Origin: Rhizopus sp. PT2906
Lineage: Eukaryota; Mucoromycota; Mucoromycetes; Mucorales; Rhizopodaceae
DNA length: 42,233 nucleotides
Direction of reading: 5' to 3'
Assembly (NCBI GenBank): GCA_025529335.1
Contig: JAMYHX010000381.1
Span: 1 to 42,233, forward strand
How positions within the stretch are numbered: the stretch's first letter is position 1; each line of letters begins with the position of its first letter. Shown here one piece after another: positions 9,052-19,264 of this stretch. Under the pieces are notes generated by a model. It made no database searches. It worked only from the letters and a program-made list of their open reading frames with translations, and was not told the origin of the DNA. Position numbers and translations under genes: made by a program.

Positions 9052-11528
9052 TTATTGAACATAGTTTGCAGGGAATATACCCACTTTTCCATTCAACGAG
9101 CCTTCCCACCATCCAGAATCATCCTTTTTGGTAACAATAATCACATCACCTTCATGAAGTTGAAGCTCTTCTGGATTGGCAGCCTCAAAGTCATAGAGAG
9201 CAGTAACTGTTTCAGCCTTATGTAATGGTTCAACGTAACTGGCAGGGATGAGGCCCACTTGATGTCCTCTTTGTGCCTTGATCCAACCAGAACCATCATC
9301 TGGTTCAATAGTGCTCAACTCATCGCCTTCTTGTATACTTAGCTCATCTTCATTTTGTGCATCATAACTGTAAATACATCGAATATCTGCTGCTGTTGTC
9401 ATCGGTGTTGCTGTTGTTGGTATCTGGCTTGGTTCAGTATAGCTTGATTCAGCATAACTTGGCTCAGTATATCTTGGCTCATTGTGGCTTGATGGAGCCA
9501 TAGATAATGGTGTGTCAGGATAGCTTGATAGAATGGTCGAACTGGCAGGAGATAAAGAATTATGAAGGGTAGATCTACTTTGTGATCGACTGACTGAGGC
9601 AGGCTGTGGATTCACTTGTCCTTTCACTTTACTGCAGTTGGGTGCCACCTTCATTTCACATTTTGCATGGCAATTAAATCCACATGCTATACAAGTATAG
9701 AAAGCGATAAATAGTTCTGTACAAATATCAAGAATATAAACAAACCTTTGCAGGTAAGACCTTTGTTGGAAAGTCCCCAAATAGTGCTATTACAGTAATC
9801 ACAAGTAGTTGGTATAGTAAACGAAGATTGTTTGAAATCATGATTCTTTGCTCTCAATCCGTCATCTAATTCACTGTTGTTAAGAAAAAAAAAAAAAGGA
9901 AAAAGAAACGTGCGAGTTACCTCCAATATGTTGTATGATAAGGTCAATTTCACTTTTAACCTTCATCTTATCTGTTGATAACATTGTTATATCCCTCATC
10001 AAATCAAGTAGTTTCTAAATAAAATGATCAACGCTCCCCTTTCCATTGAACATCATACCCCCATACCTCATTCGCTTTGTCGTATTCTGCAGTTCCCTTG
10101 TTTTGTATGGATGATACCGCTGATTCTAATTGACTTAATTCAGTTGACTTTTTTGATAATTCTTCTCCAAGTGTATCTAAATGTTTGCGATCCTTGATCA
10201 ACTTGTTATTCAAGAATATGACAGCAGTATCATTTGTCACCAAGTGATCATCCTATGGTTTTTCCTTTTAGTCAATCTATTCCAGCCTTTTTTTTTTCTT
10301 TCTTTACTCTATCAATAATTGTCTCTGCTGCATTAGCTCCACCGTTCCAGGGCACAAAGCTAAATATCACGTTGGCTGCTCGTTCTGTCGAGTCTATGTC
10401 TAGTGCCTTTCGGATGAATATGCTAGATTCAATAACAGGGTCTAAATTTTCATTGGAATTTGAGATATCTTCATAGCACTGCTTGATAGTAGATATCGAT
10501 GATTGTTCAATCTGAATGTATTGACAAAGTATAGATCGAAGACACTCAATTCGCTCTGCATCCAATGTTTCCAGTTGCTATTTACAAAACGTTAGATGAT
10601 CGTTATTCCCTCTTTTCCAAAATGTGCTTTACATCAGCCAATGCTGGAAGATCTTGTTCGAAATATTTTGATCGTTCTGCGTTTGCAGCAGCAATGGCTA
10701 ACAAGTAAAGGTTCTAATAAGCATGTTATTATCTTTAATAACCATAGTCCTATATATCTTTTTTCTTCTTACCTTTTTATTATCGCATTCTATGTAAGCT
10801 GCGTCTAGTTGTCTTTGTATCTTTTCATGATCCCCACTCGACTTGTTTAGCTTTGACTTTAGAGATTCTATTTCTGCACATGCATCATCATATATTTGCT
10901 TTGCTTTATCCTTCTCAAAGAATGTCTTATCGCGTTCGTTTTTCAGCTTTTGATAAAATGAGGCATGCTATATATATATATCATTTATTAATTTCATGAC
11001 ATGTCACATCAAGCAAAACTCCGTACCTTCTTTCGACACTCTTCTTTTCTTCCAATAATCTCTCTTAGTTCATCCACTACTGACTGATTCAAGTTATCTG
11101 CTACAGCTTGACGGCTTTTAGCTATCTGCATTGTTTGTTTGAGTAGTTGTGTCCAAACTGCGTTGGTGGTGCTATTGAACGAGAGGTAAGAATGTCTTGG
11201 CAATTGAGCTAAGTTTCTATATATTACCCTCCATTAGCCGTACTCTCGTCATAATTCCACTCATCTTGTTGTTGTTGTTGTTGTTGAGCACTCTTTGGTT
11301 TATACTTCTTGGTCAAGCTTTCTAGTTTTTGAGCATATTCACGCTCAATATTACTCTTTTCTTTCAAAAAGCTTCGAAATTGTGAAAGTGTTTGAATGCC
11401 TTGGCTAACATAGTCCAAGATGGAAGGTACTTGATCCTATTGACATGTTGTCAATAGTTTGTTTGTTTGTTTGTTTGTTTTTTTTCCATAAATAAAGAAT
11501 GTACCTTCAAGTCTGTCCCAAAAGTCAT
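9052..11528 (-). CDS. BZZ1: F-BAR/C1/SH3 actin-assembly protein Bzz1
   Basis: This is a membrane-curving adaptor that recruits Las17/WASP and type I myosin to endocytic actin patches. I read ten exons: 11528-11505, 11436-11228, 11171-11027, 10967-10773, 10713-10633, 10577-10308, 10252-10067, 10014-9921, 9865-9746 and 9686-9052, giving 652 residues (yeast Bzz1 is of similar size). The start MTFGTDLK is the classic FCH beginning. The F-BAR domain fills about 1-310, with a polyglutamine run near residue 55, then a helical linker. A C1 domain (HDFKQSSFTIPTTCDYC ... CGFNCHAKC, from about residue 410) is complete once exons 9 and 10 are joined. A Ser/Pro-rich linker with SYTEP-like repeats leads to two SH3 domains (about 540-595 and 601-652), each ending in PASYVE or PANYVQ. 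Both have the ALYDF/YSYDA start. Confidence 0.95.
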
Positions 11529-11961
11529 ATTTAAGAAAATAAAAGAAAAAAAAAGAGAGAAAAGGGCAGCATAAATAAGTTCCATAAAAAGCAATTTCAA
11601 AACTACTTCACCGTGACGTCCTTGACGCGCGCGGGTTCGTTTTGTATTGGATGCACGCGAACACACGTGTCAATATGTGTGTTTTCCTCCCCTTCCTCGC
11701 CCCTATACAGGTGCATATGAAACCATTCAATTAGGCGTTTTTGAGTCATTATCAGATCCTTCAACATCTATGCACATCTTTGATGCGAGGGTCCTAATTT
11801 GAGTTGTAATTATACGTGTTGTATTACTTAGTAAGGGCCAGGAGGGCATAAATAGAGTCTTTTTTATTGTCAAAGTGTGGTATATGTACATTAAGGGCTC
11901 CTCCCCCCCTTTTTTTTAAAAAAAAAGAATAATATGTACATTAAGTATATAAAAGTTCAAT
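11529..11961. promoter_or_regulatory. BZZ1 upstream region with CRE, CCAAT and E-box motifs
   Basis: Between the BZZ1 start and the next gene's stop the DNA is locally GC-rich. It contains GACGTC (11615-11620, a CRE/ATF half-palindrome with preceding T), a GACGCGCGCGGG run from about 11624, a reverse CCAAT (attgg, 11646-11650) and an E-box in the palindrome ACACGTGT (11663-11670). These are 85-145 bp before the BZZ1 ATG. The remainder (11700-11961) includes a C8/T8 homopolymer stretch near 11905-11920 and is probably the 3' flank of the secreted-protein gene. Confidence 0.4.
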
Positions 11962-12729
11962 TTAAGTATCATTGTCATCAATTATTATTCCATCTTGTAT
12001 TTTTGTATAAAGATCCATGAATTGGGCGTGTAAATTAAGTAATAAGTCTGCCTTTATGTTTGACACATGCTGCCTCAAAAAGTTGTACTCGATTTGTTCT
12101 TCATCATGATTTAGAACAATTCTGTTTGAAAAGAAGCTTGTTATCCAGTGCTTTACCCATGATGATAAGAATGGTGAAGTGCTGTCATAAGCCAAAATAT
12201 CTTGCTTTACTCGATTCAGCAGATCATAGTCATCTATTCTTTCTATTAATTCTTGAGCAATCATCGCGTTCAGTGACGAGAATGATGTATCTGCTGTATT
12301 CCAATAGAGTAACACTATGGATTCTACTGATTTATATATTTCGGTATTCATCTCATGGATACGTTTACCAATGATCACTGGCATTTTAACAATCTGTGAA
12401 TCTAAAGTAAAGCTGTTAGACCTGTTCATCATATAAGGATAATCATATTTACATGTGATGTTATGAATTCCTAGAGCATTTGCTTGAATTTTCAATGCTT
12501 GGTTGAGTTTTATTCTTGGTTGATGAGTTAATTCGATCAAAAAGATTTCACTTTCGGATGAAAGCACTGTATCAACCAAGTTCTCATAGTTTTGAACCAC
12601 TATCGAATAGTTGTCATATTCTTCTTCTGGAAGCATTGCAGATTGAGTATTATAAAATACAGTTTGTAATGGCACTGCTGTTATCGCAGTGGCAAAGTAA
12701 AAGCAAATTAAAAAAATTAAAGGTTTCAT
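11962..12729 (-). CDS. Small secreted orphan protein (255 aa)
   Basis: This is a single-exon frame. I do not recognise the family. The first ~18 residues (MKPLIFLICFYFATAITA) form a clear signal peptide. The mature part has three N-glycosylation sequons (NYS, NIT, NRS), one Cys (HNITCKY), and alternating helical segments rich in Ile, Leu and acidic residues; the tail is acidic (DDNDT). There is no second hydrophobic segment or GPI-like end. A secreted or cell-wall protein is inferred. The start is supported by a TATATAAA 45 bp upstream. With only one cysteine it is unlike typical small cysteine-rich effectors. Confidence 0.75.
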   Translation of the reverse strand: MKPLIFLICFYFATAITAVPLQTVFYNTQSAMLPEEEYDNYSIVVQNYENLVDTVLSSESEIFLIELTHQPRIKLNQALKIQANALGIHNITCKYDYPYMMNRSNSFTLDSQIVKMPVIIGKRIHEMNTEIYKSVESIVLLYWNTADTSFSSLNAMIAQELIERIDDYDLLNRVKQDILAYDSTSPFLSSWVKHWITSFFSNRIVLNHDEEQIEYNFLRQHVSNIKADLLLNLHAQFMDLYTKIQDGIIIDDNDT

Positions 12730-13157
12730 TCGGAAGAATTGAAAAAAGAAAGAAAGAAAAAAAGAAGGAGTTCTTTATATAAATAAAAAGAATGATCCAT
12801 GCCATAATCAGTCTTGACACACCCCCTTACATAAATAGAAGTCGGCGCAAGTAATGACACGAATTTCGGTTGATACATAAGCACTCCCTTCTCATCATAA
12901 CTCAAATTCATAAAAGATCATAAGTTTTATTAAACATAAATAAATACTTCTGTTTTGATCAGATGATCATAGGGGATCAACATGAACAATATCCTTTGAA
13001 AATTGACTACATATAAACAAAAAGCTCAACAGCCGAGGTTGGCCAAAAAGGAACGGAAAAACTATTTTTTTTTCTTAAGGGGGTGTCTTATTTCTTGATA
13101 GCAAACCTAACAGGAGTGTACATATCAGTTGATATGCATGCATCAGTTTCATCTAAT
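12730..13157. other. Intergenic, secreted orphan upstream / MMS19 3' flank
   Basis: Apart from the TATA box the stretch shows a purine tract at 12740-12770, a TGATCAGATGATCA-type local dyad near 12956-12967, and an A/T-rich tract near 13060-13080. No open frame has coding character. Confidence 0.4.
12774..12781 (-). promoter_or_regulatory. TATA box of the secreted orphan gene
   Basis: TATATAAA is read on the minus strand, 45 bp before the ATG at 12729. The spacing matches other TATATAAA boxes in this window (43-65 bp before start codons), which supports both the promoter and the start choice. Confidence 0.55.
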
Positions 13158-16100
13158 TTACCATCTTTCTCTACAGTCTACTGCGTATTTACGCACAATT
13201 CGTTTCTTATCATCCAAAGCGGATGTCAGTTCCTTGACAACCGATGGTCTAAACGGAGACAATATGTCTGACTTGCCTTTTTGAGCTACACGAAAAAGTA
13301 TATCCAATGCCAACAGTCTGACTTGAACGTCAGGAAAGCGCGTCAATCTGAGCAACGCATGGATGAATGAACCGAGATGTTGTACAATGGTCGCTTGAGC
13401 ATTTGGTATCATATCTTGTGTTACTTTTAGCGTTAGAACAATAAGGTTTACGTCATGAGATGAAAGTGACAAGATGATCGGCATCATAAGCTATAGTACG
13501 TTAGTCTTGTTATTCTGATCATTCATGTTCTTACCTTGGGCAATTCATTAATAATTGCTTGTGATGGTACTTTCTGCAGCATGTATAAAAGAGCCAGCAA
13601 ATAGTTGGTTTGATATTCTGTAGATGCATGTAAGCGATATGATTGTCACTATTTTTAGTTCCTAACCTGGCCATTGAGGATCTGCAGATTCTGACTTGCG
13701 GATAAACGTATTTGAACAATGATTGAATACTCTTTGTTTATATAATATCTAATAACATATAAGGCTTCAGCAACAATTTTGGTTTTTATATATCTATACT
13801 CACTGATATATTGGCATGTGCCGATTTGCATAATATAAAATCATCATCATGTAACAGTATGGTGAAGCAAGCAGCAGCATCTTTACCCATGTCGATTGAA
13901 CCACATTGCTGAATAACAACACTATCCAAAAGTTCAAACCCATATGGATGTCCCCGCATTACTAGTGCTTTAATTAACTAATAGATGATTAAACAGGTAT
14001 ACATAAATATGCATCATTATGCTAAACTTACCCAGATGAATATATTGAAACCAGTCTTCTTTTTATTTAAATCTATTTCATGTAATAAGGGTGAAAGACG
14101 TTGTTGAGTCGCTTGGTAGATATAGTTTAGTATTTGTTCTAAATGAATAGAGTCAGTATCGTTTTGATCATATATATTGCGTTTCCTATTACCATTCATC
14201 CATTTGTTTACAACAACTGCTATTGTTTTGGATAACGTAGTAGACAATGCAAAATCAGAGTCTAGAGCAGCTTCCAAAAGTGTATTTAAAAATTCGGTTA
14301 TATCTCCCACGGGTAGTTGTACCTATTTTCAAAAGCAGTGTGAGCTAGTCTTTATCTGTTGTTTTTTTTTTTTTTTTTTTTACATTTTTATGACAATTGC
14401 CAACAATAGCAGTAAATAGCTGTGCAGCTAGGTGACTCGTTTTCTATAGAATATATTAGTTTATATTGTTTTTTTTTCTTTTTTCTTTTGGCTTTTGACT
14501 TGTTACACTTGTTATCTTTATCTGTTTGTATACTTGATTTTCATATTGACCATAAACAAATATCTTCCAGATATTGTCTATCAGCTCCTTTTGGTCACTA
14601 ATACACGGTTAACTATGTAAAATGGGCTATCTCAAAGTAGACACTACCTTATTTGTAACAACCGAGTAGTGATTGCCAACATCATAGCATAGGTTTCAAT
14701 TAGATGGTCATCCAAATACCACTTGGATTGGATCATACTGGATATACAACCATTCAACACAAATGGCAATATCTTCTTATGACCAATATCCACACACTCT
14801 TTCTTGGTTGCCTGGTAGATGGCTAATATACATGCGGCTAATTCATGGCAATATACTGAATTATCTTGGCCTAATTCAACGTTACTTTAGTCTTTGTTAT
14901 TGTTTACGGAGTCAAATGGACATCATATATGTATAAACAAACCTATATGACTACATGCATAATTTAACTTTTCCAATAATGGACATATGACTATTTTGAA
15001 AAGCGCCGGATGAACCCCTAACGTTTGTATAACCGCTAGAGCACCCTGATAGTTCCCCAATCCATGTGTTTGATCAGCGAGTTCACACAGGACGACTGGA
15101 ACTGTATGCTCGGCAATCGACTGTGGAAGAAGCTTTGAGATAACCTTGAGCGTTGTCATGCAAAGGTTGCGGATATGTCCATCTTCATTGCCAAGTTGAC
15201 GGGTTAAATGACTGACGGTGATGTTCATCTCCTCTTTATTCAAAAACTGTTTCATCAATACCATCTCATGTATTCCTTTGAGGCTCGCCTGCTGTAGCAT
15301 TGTATCAGGATCAATCAAGGATAACACAAAGACTTGCAGGATCTGTTGCTTGTACATCAGCAGTGGCGTTTGGAAATCTCGATCGTAGCCAACATCTTCT
15401 ACAGATCCATACAGCTTTTTGCTTGCTATCAACAACTCGGTCAAAATATTCAGTACTGCCTTTCGTCGTTGGGGCGGGTCAGTTGGCCTGTACTCTTGGT
15501 AGATGATCGGCAGGACAGCGTGAGTGACGGAGGTACAGGCAGGATCAGAGGCTGAGGCAACTGCTCTCAGAATGAATGCAGCTGATCGTGCGTTCTTGAG
15601 TTCTGGTTCCTTTAATCTTTCGATGCACTGAGTGAGTAAGGTATCAATGGATTTTTCGACTGGATCACGAATGTTGGCAATACTAATGCCTGTTCCTAGG
15701 GTCGATACCACGTTATGGATTGTTTCGAGTGCAACATGGACCATGGTTGTATCCGTACCCATATAGACCTATAGAGAAAGGGTCAAGACTTTTTTGACGC
15801 ACTATGCTTTTGTTCACTTGCCTCTTTTGTTAAAGCGTCAAATAGATCATGTACATGTGGTAAAATGGCATGGGCACCATAGGCCGGTGCACATAGACTA
15901 ATTGTTTCCATCGTATCTCGTTTTGCGCTACCTGTTGTTGACAGCAGCTTCTCTATCAGCAGAGGCGTTGCATAGTACGCAAAATAGGGTGTGGCAGATA
16001 AACACTGACGAAGGCTCAATTTTAAATCTTCGGTGGTTATATCAAGCGTAGTGTCATTGGGTGCTGCAAAGTGAATAGGAAAGTAACAAAAGACGACGTC

Positions 16101-16985
16101 AAACAGATCCTCGACATGTCGTGATATGTCAAATCTTTCAATGATGGCACGAACAAGTGCAAATGCGACTATTAGATTTCGTGGGTCCTTTTCGCCATCC
16201 ATACAGTGAATAAAGCCTTCAATGAAATTGATCTTAGATCTTTGCAATTCTGTAGGGAACAGAGATCAGTCGGTTACGCTTTTTTTTTTTTTATTGTTTA
16301 ATAGTTTACCTGATGAATACGTATCAATTATTTTTCCTAGTGCAAGTAACACCTTGTATCGAGTTTGCTGGGATAATTTTGTAATAGTGATTTCATTAAA
16401 TAAACTAATGAAGTTTAATGAATATCTGACTTGGTACATCTTTCTTAATATTTACACGTTGCATAGTTGTATTACATTGGTAAGATCAATGACTTCTGTA
16501 TGAACTAAGGTCGACATGATATTTATCCAACACGACACAAGGCCGGGTTCCTTATATTTTTCTCGACAGATGAATTGGGTTATCGCGTTCACTATTAAGG
16601 GTGAATGTGCCGTCACTTTTTTCTATTGTTTTATTTACCTGCAGACGAATTTAACGAGGACTGACTTGGTGTAACTATTGCAGCCAGTAATTCCACACCT
16701 GTCAAAAATAAGTGAATTGTTCTCTCCCTTTTCCTTGACAAAAAAGAGACATACATTTCTTTCTACACACGGCGTCTCCTGTCTCCCAATATGATTCTAA
16801 ATAGGTTGTAATGTCTTGAATGCCAGTCGCATTCTTTGAACAATCTGGTTACAATAGGTTAGTCATTACAAATGAATAAAAGAGAAAACGGGCTTACAAA
16901 GAAGAACGTAAGCCAATAAAGAAGGCTCTATTTCGGCTTTCTCACTTGAACTAAACCAATCGCCAAGTAATGTCGAAATGTCCAT
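13158..16985 (-). CDS. MMS19: MMS19/MET18, cytosolic Fe-S cluster targeting factor
   Basis: This HEAT-repeat scaffold of the CIA targeting complex delivers Fe-S clusters to DNA polymerases, helicases such as XPD and other nuclear enzymes. I read 15 exons: 16985-16898, 16844-16755, 16698-16639, 16615-16456, 16404-16310, 16249-15822, 15768-14943, 14870-14648, 14597-14534, 14443-14384, 14322-14032, 13977-13804, 13748-13667, 13617-13535, 13490-13158. They sum to 1018 residues, against about 1030 for human and yeast proteins. Diagnostic stretches are DLFDVVFCYFPIHF and ATPYFAYYATPLLIEKLLST in the N-terminal domain and the C-terminal LYKQRVF and VRKYAVDCRERW, with ALVMRGHP before them. HEAT-like helix pairs fill the rest. 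Intron 6 is a GC-AG intron. The smallest exons (9 and 10) are the least certain, though every phase agrees. Confidence 0.93.
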
Positions 16986-18102
16986 AAAAGAAATTTTTTA
17001 AAAAAGAAAAAATCTGATAACCCTTCTGTCTATTATGGGACCTGACCAAAAAATTTTATCAGATTTTTTTAAAAGAACGCCCCGTTTTCACGCGGACGTT
17101 AAATCCGATGATGTTATTACAGGTGAAGGGATGAATGTCATTGGCTGATGATTTCTTGATCTTTTTTTTTTTTTTTTTTTCGAGAACCTAAATCAATTGA
17201 CCCGGGAAGAGTGTTTATACATTGCTGTGGTTGGTCAAGATACACAGCAAATTAGACAGTGCTCAATTAAAGAGTATTACCACATGACTGGCTCTTTAAG
17301 ATATTCTGCATATTTGGAAGAGTTCAAATCCATCCAAGGGATAAAGGGAAATTGAAAGTAATATACCTACTTATAAAATAGCAAAGACACTTGTTTATGT
17401 TCAATATATTATATACATGCTTGAAAAAATGGAAAAGCGTTTCAGTTTTTATAGCAAAACACTCCCAAGACATGAAAAGAAACAAACCAATATGGTGAAA
17501 AGCTTTATTGGAGGGCATCATAGGTAGTATTTGGAGGTAGCGCACGTAGCATTAGCCTAACTTCGGATTTATTTTTTGGTGCATGTTTTCCATATATTAT
17601 AGAGTTTTGAAACACCGTGAAACTGCTAGTGACTTGGTAATGGCCACTATTGACGAGTATTTGTCATCGAATATGTTCAAAATGTACGAAAAGAGAACTG
17701 AAGAAATTACCAACCATTTCCTAGGTTAAAAGTCTGTAATTGTTTCCCTAGAATAAAGATAGTGGCCAGATTGTCAGAGCTGCTCTTATGCTTCATTAGC
17801 TTTGATATCGATGTTCAAATAATATTAAGAATGAAGATTAGCTACTGATTCATGTTTAAGCAAACAATATTATTGTCATCAGTCACTAAAGTGCACACTT
17901 TCAACAAATAAATCAAGCTTAGTTAATCATGAAAGGCGTTCAGCTTTTTTATGTATTTCCAAGTCGAACTCTCCTCTTCACAGGAATTATCATATCTTCC
18001 ATTATACCTTGATTCTTCTTCCTCTAATGGTTTAACTGAGACTATATATAAAAAACTCAATTCATGTATATATATATTTAATAAAAGTTTATTGCTCTCG
18101 TT
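16986..18102. other. Intergenic gap, MMS19 promoter side
   Basis: Near the MMS19 start are A/T tracts, a local TTTTATCAGATTTTTT and a GC-richer patch (cacgcggacg, about 17090). A T tract follows at 17161-17180. The middle holds copy A of a diverged repeat (17473-17635). Directly after it a 29-codon frame (17640-17729, beginning MATIDEYLSSN) looks coding-like but is too short to call. From 17760 to 18102 nothing beyond AT-rich sequence and the MOSC gene's 3' flank was seen. Confidence 0.4.
17473..17635 (+). repeat. Diverged dispersed repeat, copy A
   Basis: This stretch resembles 23493-23626 on the same strand. Shared blocks, in the same order, are tgaaaagaaacaaa, atggt-aaa, a gaggtagcgc block, tggtgcatgt and ctagtgactt, separated by diverged sequence and small length differences. 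It contains no long frame. It may be an old mobile-element remnant or a shared regulatory block. Alignment by eye only. Confidence 0.5.
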
Positions 18103-19264
18103 TTAGATGCCGTCTCCATCAACATTTGGCTTAATAGGCTTTTGTTGATACTCCTGTGGAATATACTCCAATACCTCAACACGATCACCTACGCGAATCT
18201 TTCCTGAGGTAAGTGGGATAACATCACAACAGAATTGGCCTTGACCTGGTTCATCTGTAAATTGACGATATACTTTTAGGTAATCTGTAGGGCCCTTGCC
18301 ATCCCATTCATCCTTTTTGCCGCTGTCTTGATCAATGCTGGGTACTAATCACACAAGCATTTAGATAATAGAAGCCTTTTGCTTTGCTGTTGTTTTACCT
18401 GTACAACGTGCAATAGGCTGAACAATATAAAACGTTACTTCTCCGATCCTATACAGTTGGTCAATACATAAGCTGTGTGTGTGTGTGTATGCTATGCTTT
18501 TTACTTTGCTACAAGCCATTTGTCTTCTTCCCAAGGCTCAGTTCCAGATATAGTAATGTTATTTCTAAACCGAGACATGGGAATTTGATTTCCTTTACTA
18601 ATGCCTGTTTCCAACAAACCTCGATTGACATCTTCCAAACTGGACGTAAAGCCAAATGAGACGGGCGACCAATCTGCAAAGGCGGAGTGAATGCCATCCA
18701 ATTTGGGGTGTGAAGGTCTTGAATAGACCTTGTTTTTAGGATCTTCTAGTGTAACAAGACGAGTCATCCTGACTGGTTCGTCATCTTTCACAGGGTCATC
18801 TATATTGTGGTTATTTGCACAATCATGCTCACGGTGGTTAACCAAGAACTGAGTAACCCATGCTGATGCTTGATCGCCCATGTCATACACAGTCAGTGTA
18901 TCTTTCCATAGGGTTACCTTGCGTTTGGGCAGTTGAGAAAGGTCCTGTGTCAATGGCAGTCGGAGTGGGTTCTGTCCCTCCGCTGTCAAAATCAAGGTGT
19001 TGTTTTCAACATCAATGAAGGGTCGCAAAAGGCATAAAGATGCGTACTTTCTGCATGTATAAAATGAGAAACTATATTCAACTGTGGATAAAGGACGCAC
19101 CTCTGGGTGATAAACTTGTTGGACTCATCGTCAATAATCATAAACCGTCTGTCATGCTTAATGCCCAAGTTGTCAATTTCACATTCCTGCAATTCGATCG
19201 AGTGACATGACTTGATAGGATAAACGTGAATACGTTCAACAACTGGTACAGTCGAGGTAGGCAT
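18103..19264 (-). CDS. MOSC-domain (mARC-like) molybdenum-cofactor protein
   Basis: This protein has an MOSC N-terminal beta barrel followed by an MOSC domain, as in mARC/YcbX N-hydroxylated-substrate reductases. Exons are 19264-19101, 19050-18505, 18448-18399 and 18344-18103 (333 residues). The N-terminal domain begins VVERIHVYPIKSC and includes DRRFMIID and FITQRKYASLCLLRP. The MOSC part shows MSRFRNNITISG, EPWEEDKW and QPIARC. In mARC proteins a CxRC-type cysteine coordinates the cofactor; here the first position is Ile and only the RC cysteine remains. The last exon carries SIDQDSGKKDEW and ends near IRVGDRVEVLEY. I chose the ATG at 19264, directly before the conserved barrel; an in-frame ATG at 19396 would add 44 residues with a hydrophobic stretch, possibly a targeting or anchor segment. 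Confidence 0.88.

Noticed and set aside
9867..9953. Continuous reading through the intron before the BZZ1 C1 domain
   Set aside because: It yields a Phe-rich stretch; splicing to the second acceptor (TTAG) restores HIGDDGLRAKNHDF, the family sequence.
17324..17545. 73-codon minus-strand frame
   Set aside because: It runs through the diverged repeat copy A and has no coding bias or promoter.
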